The notes under the pieces were generated by a model that was not told where the DNA came from, did not search any database, and worked only from the letters and a program-made list of their open reading frames with translations. From Thermodesulfatator sp. (lineage in GTDB: Bacteria; Desulfobacterota; Thermodesulfobacteria; Thermodesulfobacteriales; Thermodesulfobacteriaceae): a stretch of 8,354 bases of DNA. Of the stretch, positions 1 to 6,889 are shown piece after piece. The DNA is taken from assembly GCA_027036915.1 (NCBI GenBank), contig JALWCD010000156.1, forward strand, positions 1 to 8,354, given 5' to 3'. Numbering within the stretch: the stretch's first letter is position 1; every line of letters begins with the position of its first letter. The translations under genes were made by a program, and so were the position numbers.

Positions 1-160
1 CCCGACGAAGAATGCCGTATTTGAGGGTCTCAAGCGCGGCCTTGTGGGCCCGGGAGGGATAGAAATAGTCCGTATCCGGAGTAATACGGAAAGGGTGATC
101 TTTGAGACCAAAAAAACCCAGATAATCCGGAAGTTCAACGGATCTGGGTGAGAAGTTCAT
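1..160 (-). CDS. GspA/ExeA-like AAA ATPase, N-terminal fragment (cut by window edge)
   Basis: Only the first 53 codons are present; the gene continues beyond position 1. The start is ATG at 160-158, in a different frame from the preceding gspF gene and overlapping its 3' end by 26 bp. The peptide begins MNFSPRSVELPDYLGFFGLK and continues with HPFRITPDTDYFYPS and then an AALETLKYGI segment. This YxxFFGLxxxPFxxTPD....YPS..H..AL..L.YGI arrangement is the typical N-terminus of GspA/ExeA-type AAA ATPases. In Aeromonas, ExeA with ExeB helps assemble the type II secretion secretin through peptidoglycan. The Walker A motif expected shortly after this point lies outside the window. The position directly after GspE- and GspF-type genes fits a secretion or pilus role. 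The family call is fairly firm; the exact role is inferred from relatives and context. Confidence 0.82.
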   Translation of the reverse strand, partial: MNFSPRSVELPDYLGFFGLKDHPFRITPDTDYFYPSRAHKAALETLKYGILRR

Positions 161-1340
161 ATATCGGCCCTATCAAAGCAATTACGATCAAAAGGAAAAG
201 AAGACCGGTAATTACGATGAGGATCGGTTCAAGGATCTTGCTCAAAGTTTCCACCAATCCCTGAATAATTTCATAATAATGACGCGCCAGATGGCGTAAC
301 TGGTCCACCAATCTTCCGGTTTCTTCTCCCACCGCAATCATTCTTAGATCCAGAGGAGAAAACAGTCCTGCCGCCGAGGCCACTTCTTTAAAACTTTCGC
401 CTCGCAATATACCTTCCTTCATATTATGGATAATTTTTCGACTAAGTTCGCTTTGTATATTTGAAGCCATAATATCAAAACTACGAAGGATATCAATGCC
501 AGCCCCCAAAAGCAAAGCCAGATATTCAAAAAAGAAAGCTAGAAGAGAACTGCGTTTAACTCGAGAAATAACAGGAACTTTCAATAAAAGTTTTTCTACC
601 TGCAGTCTAAACCCCGGAAACTTTCGATAGGAAAACCAAAAGAGGATAAAAATTGCTACTGTACCTCCCGCCAGATGAAAAAGATACGCCCGCAAAAAGG
701 AGGTTATAAAGAGCAAGAGACGAGTGGGCCCCGGAAGGGCCACCTGCATCTGGGAAAAAAGTTCCAGGATTTTGGGAAGGACGAAGAGCAGCCAGAAAAG
801 AAGGGCTCCGGTCATGGCAAAGAGGACGAAAGCGGGATAGAGCATGGCTCTTTTGGTCTGAGTAATAATGGTATGGATGCGATAGAGGTGCTGTGCGGCC
901 TCTTCCAATGTTTGATCCAGACGGCCGGTTTCTTCTCCCAGGGCTACCAGAGAACGGACAATACCGGGAAAGACCCCTTTTTCCCTCTCCATGCCTCTGG
1001 AAAGAGGGTTTCCGGCCTGAAGATCCTGCAGGAGAATTCCCAAGGCCTTTCTAAGACGGGGATTAGGAGTAGCCTCTCTCAGGTCCTTGAGAGCCTGCAT
1101 CAGGGGCACCCCTCCCCGGACCAGGAGGGCCAGATTGTGGCAGAATTCGGCCAGCTCCGGGCGGGAGACCCGGCTCACGGTTAGACGATCCCAGGGGAGG
1201 GCCGGACGAACGGAGTACTTTATAAGTATAAGGCCCTCCTGCCGGAGATACTGGTATAGGGCCCGCAGATCCGGAAACTCCAGCTGATCCTTTACCACTC
1301 GACCATCAGCGGTCAGGGCCTTGAAGCGGTAAAGCGGCAT
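135..1340 (-). CDS. gspF: GspF/PilC-type inner-membrane platform protein of type II secretion/type IV pilus
   Basis: This 401-residue polytopic membrane protein is the usual length for GspF/PilC, the inner-membrane platform on which the GspE/PilB motor acts to assemble (pseudo)pilin fibres. Two T2SSF repeats are visible, at about residues 65-188 and 267-390. Each contains a near-identical GEETGRL motif (135-141 and 338-344) and a leading LALL-GAG/RGG-type helix (about 70-80 and 274-283). Hydrophobic membrane segments lie at about 168-190, 222-238 and 368-392. The N-terminal PLYRFKALTADGRVVK segment is the normal start of the family. The start ATG shares one base with the stop of the upstream ATPase gene (TGATG), implying translational coupling, and the 3' end overlaps the next gene by 26 bp. 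The stretch for residues about 227-307 is markedly AT-rich. Type II secretion is favoured over pilus only by the ExeA-like neighbour. Confidence 0.93.
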   Translation of the reverse strand: MPLYRFKALTADGRVVKDQLEFPDLRALYQYLRQEGLILIKYSVRPALPWDRLTVSRVSRPELAEFCHNLALLVRGGVPLMQALKDLREATPNPRLRKALGILLQDLQAGNPLSRGMEREKGVFPGIVRSLVALGEETGRLDQTLEEAAQHLYRIHTIITQTKRAMLYPAFVLFAMTGALLFWLLFVLPKILELFSQMQVALPGPTRLLLFITSFLRAYLFHLAGGTVAIFILFWFSYRKFPGFRLQVEKLLLKVPVISRVKRSSLLAFFFEYLALLLGAGIDILRSFDIMASNIQSELSRKIIHNMKEGILRGESFKEVASAAGLFSPLDLRMIAVGEETGRLVDQLRHLARHYYEIIQGLVETLSKILEPILIVITGLLFLLIVIALIGPIYELLTQIR

Positions 1341-2980
1341 CAGCCCACCACCCTCCGGATCTCTTCTACGGTGGTAACGCCCTGAAGGACCTTCTCCCGG
1401 GCCGATTCCCGCAGGGAACGCATGCCGGCTCGCCGGGCAGATTCAGCAATCTCGACCAGAGGGCTATCTTCTGCGATTAAGCGCTTAATAGTATCATCAA
1501 CCCGAAAAATTTCAGCTACTACCGTCCGTCCCAAAAAGCCGCGCCCACGACAGATTTCACATCCTTTGCCCCGAAAATAGGTCTGATCTTTGGGTAAATC
1601 ATAATAATTGATAAGTGTTTCTGGAGGACGATATTCTTCTCGACAATAAGGACAAATTTTCCTTACCAGACGCTGGGCCAGAACCCCAAGCAGGGAGGAA
1701 GCCAGGAGATCCGCGCTCACCCCCAGGTCTTTGAGCCGATAAAGGGCCGACAGGGCGTCGTTGGTATGAAGAGTAGAAAGGAAAAGGTGGCCAGTCAGGG
1801 CGCTCCGGATGGCCATTTCGGCCGTCTCTTCATCCCGAACCTCGCCCACCAGGATAACGTCCGGATCCTGGCGGAGGAAATGGCGAATGGCCCGGGCAAA
1901 GGTATAGCCCGCCTCCTCGTTGACCTGGGTCTGCCGGGCGAGCGGCAACCGGTACTCGATGGGATCCTCGGCCGTAAGGACGTTTTTCTCGAGCAGATTG
2001 AGCAAACGCAGGCCGGCATAAAGGGTGGTGGTCTTACCTGACCCCGTGGGCCCGGTTACCAGAAACATACCGTATGGTTTCTCAAAGAGATCCTTGAGGA
2101 TCGCCACCTCTTCTTCGGTAAAACCCAGATTATGCAAGTGATAGACTGTGCTTCCCACAGGCAGGATACGAATGACCATGTTTTCCCCGGTAGGGGTCCG
2201 CACGGTCGAGATCCGGAGATCGTATTCCTCGCCCAAAAACTGAAACCGCATCCGCCCATCCTGCGGAAGACGGGTTTCGGCAATATCCATCCCGGAACGG
2301 ACCTTGATGGCCCCGATCAAACGGGCATGCAAAGTGTGGGGGAAAACCCAGAAGGGCTCAAGCACCCCGTCTATGCGAAAGAAGATCTGGGTGGTCTTCT
2401 CCGAAGGGGTAATATGGATATCGGTCACCCTCCTTCCGGTGGCCACGATGAAAAGTTTTTCAATGAGATCGTTCATCTGGACTTCAGCGTTGGGGTTTTC
2501 CCGAAGCCTTTCGGTAAGGGTCTCCAGATCCTTTTCCGGCGGATTCTCGAGAAAATAGTAAAACCTTTCGGTGGCCCGCGAGATCTGAGAACGCGGAGCC
2601 ACCACCGGCCTGATACGCATCCCGGAAACCCGGGCCAGGGCCTCCTGAAGGCGCAGGTCGAAGGGATCATGGAGGGCCACCACCAGGGCCCCCTCCGATA
2701 TCCGAAGGGGCAGGATCTCACGCTGTCGGGCAAAGGCCGGAGAGACCTTAAGGAGAGCCTGAGGATCGGGGGTGAGGGCGGAGAGATCCTCGAAAGGAAG
2801 GCCGGCCTGCTCGGCCAGCACCTGGGCTACCTCAAGCTCCGTAACCAGGCCCAGACGAACCAGTATCTCGCCCAGACGTTCCCGGGTGGCCTTCTGTTCA
2901 AGGAGGGCGAACCGAATGTGTTCCTCGGTAATGAACCCTCTTTCTTTCAGAAGTTGTCCGATGGGTTTTCTCTCGGCCAT
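1340..2980 (-). CDS. gspE: GspE/PilB-family secretion/pilus assembly ATPase
   Basis: This 546-residue cytoplasmic hexameric ATPase would power pseudopilus or pilus assembly together with the GspF-type protein encoded next. An N-terminal MshEN/T2SSE_N-like domain covers about residues 30-140 (GEILVRLGLVTELEVAQVL). The motor domain carries Walker A GPTGSGKTTT at 310-319, an Asp box AEDPIEYRL at 337-345, Walker B DVILVGEVRDEE at 374-385, and a His box TGHLFLSTLHTNDA at 396-409. A zinc knuckle is formed by C443/C446 and C474/C477. All expected catalytic elements are intact. The start ATG at 2980 is preceded by AAAGGA at suitable spacing, 30 bp after the radical SAM stop. The stop overlaps the next start by one base. 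Family membership is certain; GspE versus PilB cannot be settled from this protein alone. Confidence 0.95.
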   Translation of the reverse strand: MAERKPIGQLLKERGFITEEHIRFALLEQKATRERLGEILVRLGLVTELEVAQVLAEQAGLPFEDLSALTPDPQALLKVSPAFARQREILPLRISEGALVVALHDPFDLRLQEALARVSGMRIRPVVAPRSQISRATERFYYFLENPPEKDLETLTERLRENPNAEVQMNDLIEKLFIVATGRRVTDIHITPSEKTTQIFFRIDGVLEPFWVFPHTLHARLIGAIKVRSGMDIAETRLPQDGRMRFQFLGEEYDLRISTVRTPTGENMVIRILPVGSTVYHLHNLGFTEEEVAILKDLFEKPYGMFLVTGPTGSGKTTTLYAGLRLLNLLEKNVLTAEDPIEYRLPLARQTQVNEEAGYTFARAIRHFLRQDPDVILVGEVRDEETAEMAIRSALTGHLFLSTLHTNDALSALYRLKDLGVSADLLASSLLGVLAQRLVRKICPYCREEYRPPETLINYYDLPKDQTYFRGKGCEICRGRGFLGRTVVAEIFRVDDTIKRLIAEDSPLVEIAESARRAGMRSLRESAREKVLQGVTTVEEIRRVVG

Positions 2981-3010
2981 ACTGATCCTTTTATAGAAAA
3001 TCAGGCCGGG

Positions 3011-5452
3011 CTAGGCAACCTTTTTGACGCCATAAGTCAAAATTTCCTCTGTCGTACTCCTCAGCAAATGGGCCGCCACTTCCTCCGGGCGAGGGGCGCC
3101 CGGGAAAAGGCGTAAAGTGAAAAGAAGTTTTCCATCCCCAAGGGAAAGGTCGCTCACCCATCGCCTGAGGTCGAAAGTGCGCCTGCCCGAAGGGCGCTCC
3201 ACCACCAGAGACTCTTTCAGGCGAGCCTTCAGGTCTTCCAGCTGAAGGACGCTTCCGGGAGGGCATACAACTTCGAAACGGGCCTCCTCGGCCGTGTCCC
3301 GAGGGGCTTCCACCCTCAATACTCTCCGAATCCTTAGGCCTTCCGGCAGGGCATCTCCCAGGGCCTCAAGGAGCTTCCCTTCGGGGATCTCCTCGGAAAG
3401 GCCCACGAAGAAGACCTCTTTTTCGGAAGCAATGCCTACCGGCAGGGCCCTGCCGAAGGAAAGTTTCGGTCGGGGATTGAAGCCCCGGCTGAAGGCCAGA
3501 GGAAGCCTCTTTCGTCTCAGGGCCCGCTCGAAGACCCTCTGAAGCTCGCGCTGAGAGAGAAAAGAAAGCCTACCCTCCCTGGCATATTCTATGCGATACC
3601 AGTAAACCTCCTCCCGGGATGGCAAAACGGGCAGAGGTTCCCGGTCCTCGGGAGAGGGTCTGAGGACGTTCCGAACGTTTTTTCCGCAAACCCCACACTT
3701 GAGACACTTTTCAAAACGGCAGTCCGGCGAAAACTCTTCCCGAAAGGCCCGCTCCCTTTCGGCCAGGAGGAATTCCTTCGAAAGGCCGCTTTCAAGGTGT
3801 TCCCAGGGCAAAACCTCCTCCGGCGCACGCGGGCGCAGATAGTCCTCCAGGTTGAGATGCAGGCTTTCGGCCGCCGAAAGCCAGGTCTCAAGCCTGAATT
3901 CCTCCGACCAGCCGTCGAGGCGGGCTCCCCGTCGATGGGCTTCCAGGACGAGAGCCGAAAGCCTACGATCCCCCCGGGAGAACACCCCCTCAAGGAAACT
4001 CTGCTCCGGCATGTGCCATTTGAGGCGCAACCTCCGGCCGCGGAGGTTGCGTTTGAGAACGTGCAGCCTCCGGCGGGTCTCCTCAAGGCTTATCTGGCCT
4101 TCCCACTGAAAGGGGGTATGAGGTTTGGGCACGAAGGTGGAGACCGAAACCGTGACCTCGAGGCCCCGGCTCCTGCGTTGCAGGCGACGGGCCAGATCAG
4201 CAATGGCCCGCACATCCTCCTCGGTTTCCGTGGGCAGGCCGATCATGAAGTAAAGCTTGATATCGCGCCAGCCCAGAGTGCGGGCCAGCTCCGCCCCCCG
4301 GAAAAGTTCCTCCTCGGAGATGTCTTTGTTGATCACCCGGCGCAGGCGCTCGGTTCCGGCCTCCGGGGCCAGGGTAAGTCCGGTGCGCCTGCCCCGGGAA
4401 AGGACTTCGAGGATCCCCGGGGTAAGACTGCCCACCCGGAGGGAGGGCAGCGAGAGAGCCACCCGCTCCTCTCCGAAACGGCGATAAAGGACCCTCATCA
4501 GGGTCTCGAGGGCCGTATAGTCCCCGGCCGAAAGCGAAAGGAGGGAGATCTCCTCATAACCGGTGGCGGAAAGCCCCTCCTCGGCCATCTCCAGGATCCT
4601 CTCGACCGACCGTTCCCGCACGGGTCGATAAACGGAACTCGCCTGACAGAAGCGGCAACCGCGGGTGCAGCCCCGGGAAATCTCAAGCGATAGGCGGTCG
4701 TGGGCCGCAAACCAGGGCACTATCGGCCGGAAGGGATAAGACACGGCATCCAGGTCGGGAACCACCCGCCGGCGAATCTTTTCGTAGCCGGGCTTGAGGG
4801 CCTCCACCGCGACCAGCCGGCCCTTTTCATAGACCGGCCTGAAATAGGCCGGCACATAGATTCCGGGAAGGCGACTCAGGGCCGAAAGCAACTCCTTTCG
4901 ACTTCCCCGGGCCGCTTTCCACTCCCGCACCACCTCCGCCACCTCCAGAATAGCCTCTTCCCCGTCTCCGAAGATGATGGCGTCGTAGAAATCGGCCACG
5001 GGCTCGGGGTTGGCCATGGCCGAGCCCCCGCCGAGAATAAGAGGGTCACCTTCCCCCCGCTCCCGGGCCAGCACCGGAATCCCGGAAAGTTCTAGAATGG
5101 TCACGATGTTGCTCACGCACAGTTCATAGGGGTAAGAGATCCCCACCACCTCGAAATCCCGCAGGGGGCGACCGTGTTCCCAGGAAAGAAGAGGCTGTTT
5201 CCGTTTCCGCAGGAGGGCCTCAAGATCTCTGGCCGGAGCGTAGGCCCGATCCGCAAGATAAGGGGCCCGGCTGTTGAGGATCAGATAGAGAATCATGAGC
5301 CCGATGTGAGACATGCCTATTTCGTAAAGGTCGGGGTAAACCAGGCAAAAACGGACCTCGGCCGCCTCCCAGGGTTTGCGACAGGCGTTGACCTCCCCCT
5401 CGAGATAGCGGCCGGGCTTGCGGATACGTACCAGGAGCTCCGTGGGATACAT
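3011..5452 (-). CDS. Uncharacterised radical SAM protein fused to a DUF2344 (TIGR03960/TIGR03936-type) domain
   Basis: This is an 813-residue protein. Residues about 30-180 form a cobalamin-binding-like N-terminal region (VYPDLYEIGMSHIGL, GGGSAMANPEPVADFYDAIIFGDGE). A radical SAM core follows at about 250-480, with cluster-binding C262, C266 and C269 in EISRGCTRGCRFCQASSVYRP, and further core elements SLSAGDY, LAPEAGTERLRRVINK and YFMIGLPTETEEDV. A four-cysteine cluster (C578, C583, C586, C589) sits at the junction, and residues about 617-813 resemble DUF2344, with FLSQRELQRVFERALRR and GFNPRPKLSFG. In many bacteria the two halves are adjacent or fused; their reaction is not established. B12 dependence is uncertain because I see no clear DxHxxG. 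The start is fixed by tandem in-frame TAA codons directly before the ATG, and there is no Shine-Dalgarno sequence. It is the first gene of the secretion operon, 30 bp before gspE. Confidence 0.9.
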   Translation of the reverse strand: MYPTELLVRIRKPGRYLEGEVNACRKPWEAAEVRFCLVYPDLYEIGMSHIGLMILYLILNSRAPYLADRAYAPARDLEALLRKRKQPLLSWEHGRPLRDFEVVGISYPYELCVSNIVTILELSGIPVLARERGEGDPLILGGGSAMANPEPVADFYDAIIFGDGEEAILEVAEVVREWKAARGSRKELLSALSRLPGIYVPAYFRPVYEKGRLVAVEALKPGYEKIRRRVVPDLDAVSYPFRPIVPWFAAHDRLSLEISRGCTRGCRFCQASSVYRPVRERSVERILEMAEEGLSATGYEEISLLSLSAGDYTALETLMRVLYRRFGEERVALSLPSLRVGSLTPGILEVLSRGRRTGLTLAPEAGTERLRRVINKDISEEELFRGAELARTLGWRDIKLYFMIGLPTETEEDVRAIADLARRLQRRSRGLEVTVSVSTFVPKPHTPFQWEGQISLEETRRRLHVLKRNLRGRRLRLKWHMPEQSFLEGVFSRGDRRLSALVLEAHRRGARLDGWSEEFRLETWLSAAESLHLNLEDYLRPRAPEEVLPWEHLESGLSKEFLLAERERAFREEFSPDCRFEKCLKCGVCGKNVRNVLRPSPEDREPLPVLPSREEVYWYRIEYAREGRLSFLSQRELQRVFERALRRKRLPLAFSRGFNPRPKLSFGRALPVGIASEKEVFFVGLSEEIPEGKLLEALGDALPEGLRIRRVLRVEAPRDTAEEARFEVVCPPGSVLQLEDLKARLKESLVVERPSGRRTFDLRRWVSDLSLGDGKLLFTLRLFPGAPRPEEVAAHLLRSTTEEILTYGVKKVA

Positions 5453-5500
5453 GCGTTATTATGGTAAATTCAAATCCGGAAACTTTAAAGGAGGAAACGT
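5453..5500. promoter_or_regulatory. Divergent intergenic region between the radical SAM gene and trmB
   Basis: These 48 bp are the only space between two divergent starts, so both promoters should lie here or inside the flanking genes. The segment is AT-rich relative to its surroundings. On the plus strand TATTAT (5457-5462) could be a -10 box for trmB. On the minus strand CATAAT (5463-5458) could be a -10 box for the radical SAM gene, which would place the RNA start at or next to its ATG. I found no convincing -35 element at 16-18 bp for either, so these are suggestions only. Confidence 0.35.
5487..5494 (+). promoter_or_regulatory. Consensus ribosome binding site that decides the trmB start
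   Basis: AAAGGAGG matches the anti-Shine-Dalgarno consensus perfectly. It ends six bases before the CTG at 5501-5503, which is ideal spacing. No ATG, GTG or TTG in the trmB frame lies nearby, and an in-frame TAA at 5486-5488 rules out an upstream start. The site therefore supports initiation at CTG. Confidence 0.8.
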
Positions 5501-6400
5501 CTGCAGGGGTATATCAATTACAAACGGATAGCCAAACCCCTGAAACTTCCCGGACTTACGGTAGAGATCGGCTTCGGAAACGGGGAGTTCATCACCCGTC
5601 TGGCCCGGGAGCATCCCGAGCGTTATTTTCTGGGACTCGAACTTTCCGGCATATCCGTGGAAAAACTCCTGAAACGCATTCGTCGGTACAATCTGAAAAA
5701 TCTTTTCTGCGTTCGGCTCGACGCCTACTGGGCCTTTTTTCTGCTTTTGGAGGATGAAAGTGTGGAAACCATTTACCTGAACTATCCCGACCCCTGGTTC
5801 AAGAAACGCCACCACAAACGCCGACTCACCAAACCTGAAAACCTCTATCTTTTTGCCCGCAGGCTTAAGACCGGAGGCGAAATCCGCCTGCGCACCGACG
5901 ATCGCCCCTTTCTGGACTACACCCTGGAGGCGGCCCGGGAGGTGGAGGCCTTCGAGATGACCATGAAGACCCTCAAGCCCCGGGAACCCCTCACCAAATA
6001 CGAGGCCAAATGGCTGTCCGAAGGCAAGACCCTTTACGCCCTGACCCTTAAAAAGATTCGCCCCCCCAGAGAGATTCCCCATCCCCGCATCGAGGAGGTG
6101 AACCAGGTGTTTCCGGTAAAAATCCCTGACCTTGAAAGACTTCGCGAGGTCCTTCAGAAAACCTTCCGAATTCGGGAGGGCCTGGTGTTGAGAACCTTTC
6201 GAGTCTGGGAACATGGAGAAGATCGTCTGCTGGAGGTTCTCCTTTCGGAGGAGGGCTATCTTCAGCGCTTTCTGGTCTTCATCCAGAAGAAACCCCGGGG
6301 CTACCAGCTAGATGTTTCCAGTTTTAGTGAAGTGCTAAAGACCAGAGGGCTTCAGGAGGCCCTGGAATTTCTGGGCCGTGAGCTTTCTGAAAAAGGCTAA
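5501..6400 (+). CDS. trmB: tRNA (guanine-N7-)-methyltransferase with C-terminal extension, probable CUG start
   Basis: This enzyme uses SAM to methylate N7 of G46 in the tRNA variable loop. Read from the CTG, the protein is 299 residues. The SAM-binding motif VEIGFGNGEF is at 21-30 and the acidic residue of motif II is E47 in LGLELS. The TrmB signature NYPDPWFKKRHHKRRL spans about 94-109, followed by LRTDDRPF at 130-137 and TKYEAKW at 165-171. The methyltransferase core ends near residue 185. Residues about 186-299 are an additional domain, so the protein is longer than the usual 200-240 residues. Starting at the next standard codon (GTG at 5657) would delete the SAM-binding motif, so the real start must be upstream. 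CTG at 5501 follows a perfect AAAGGAGG. It is the only plus-strand gene here, and its last 66 bp overlap ahbA convergently. Identity is very secure; the start is probable. Confidence 0.92.
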   Translation: MQGYINYKRIAKPLKLPGLTVEIGFGNGEFITRLAREHPERYFLGLELSGISVEKLLKRIRRYNLKNLFCVRLDAYWAFFLLLEDESVETIYLNYPDPWFKKRHHKRRLTKPENLYLFARRLKTGGEIRLRTDDRPFLDYTLEAAREVEAFEMTMKTLKPREPLTKYEAKWLSEGKTLYALTLKKIRPPREIPHPRIEEVNQVFPVKIPDLERLREVLQKTFRIREGLVLRTFRVWEHGEDRLLEVLLSEEGYLQRFLVFIQKKPRGYQLDVSSFSEVLKTRGLQEALEFLGRELSEKG

Positions 6401-6889
6401 AGGGCACAATAGGCCTTGGTTTTGTCTTCGTGCTTTGGGATGAAGCCTGAAGGTTGCGCGCAACTTAAAAAGTTTTTCCGCCGGAAAGTGACGCGTTTGC
6501 ACCCCGAGAGCCCGTGAGATTTCCTCCAGTATACGCTCCACTTCTTCGAAATTCCGGGCTACCAGTGTAAACCAGATGTTTAGACGATGCCGTCTGAGAT
6601 AACAATGGGTAACTTCCGGATAGGCAGCGATCTTACGAGCTGCTTCCTCTACTTCTTCCGGAGGCACCGAGACCGCGGCCAGGGTGGTCACGAAACCAAG
6701 CTGGCGGGAATCCGGACTGGCTCCCAGGTGGCGCAGGATACCCTTCTCTTTCAGGGTGCGTAGTATGTCGAGCACTTGAGATTCCGTAAGCCCCAGCTCC
6801 TCAGCCAGAAGGGCGAAGGGCCGAGAGACAAGCGGCAGGCCCTGCTGAAGTCTCTCCAGAAGGCGACGTTCCGTCTCCGAGAGCCTCAC
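6335..6889 (-). CDS. ahbA: Siroheme decarboxylase subunit AhbA (Lrp/AsnC-like fold)
   Basis: AhbA and AhbB together decarboxylate siroheme to 12,18-didecarboxysiroheme in the alternative heme pathway of sulfate reducers and archaea; NirD/L/G/H of heme d1 synthesis are relatives. This 184-residue protein has an AsnC-type helix-turn-helix at about 4-55 (ERRLLERLQQGLPLVSRPFA, LGLTESQVLDILRTL) and an effector-like domain at 60-150. The latter includes THCYLRRHRLNIWFTL (94-109) and LFKLRATFRL (140-149). The H-x-x-N-x-W-F-T-L form points to AhbA rather than AhbB, which usually has PYNLY. The start is GTG at 6889, overlapping the greA stop by four bases (GTGA). Residues about 152-184 extend past the usual family end, and the last 21 codons are antisense to trmB. 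A DNA-binding Lrp-type regulator is the alternative, but the motifs favour the enzyme. Confidence 0.83.
   Translation of the reverse strand: MRLSETERRLLERLQQGLPLVSRPFALLAEELGLTESQVLDILRTLKEKGILRHLGASPDSRQLGFVTTLAAVSVPPEEVEEAARKIAAYPEVTHCYLRRHRLNIWFTLVARNFEEVERILEEISRALGVQTRHFPAEKLFKLRATFRLHPKARRQNQGLLCPLAFFRKLTAQKFQGLLKPSGL

Noticed and set aside
675..1184. 169-codon plus-strand open frame opposite gspF
   Set aside because: It is a shadow of gspF, with a Lys/Gly/Gln-rich translation without recognisable domains.
2132..3115. 327-codon plus-strand open frame
   Set aside because: It is antisense to gspE, which has intact Walker A/B, His-box and zinc-knuckle motifs. The translation is Gly/Pro/His-rich and matches nothing; it is a by-product of GC-rich coding DNA.
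3797..4693. 298-codon plus-strand open frame
   Set aside because: It is antisense to the radical SAM core, with low-complexity Pro/Gly/Arg composition and no motif or ribosome binding site.
5461..5757. ATG at 5461 as a start for trmB or for a separate 98-residue protein
   Set aside because: It is in a different frame from TrmB, has no ribosome binding site, and encodes nothing recognisable. Linking it to trmB would require an unseen frameshift.
5459..6214. 251-codon minus-strand open frame opposite trmB
   Set aside because: The trmB strand carries all expected TrmB motifs in order. The antisense product shows no family features and its 3' end runs into the divergent promoter gap.
6393..6417. 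Possible bidirectional terminator between trmB and ahbA (AAGGC...GCCTT)
   Set aside because: The stem is only 5 bp with a 15-base loop and no real U-tract on the plus strand. On the minus strand it lies inside the ahbA coding region, so it is too weak to call.
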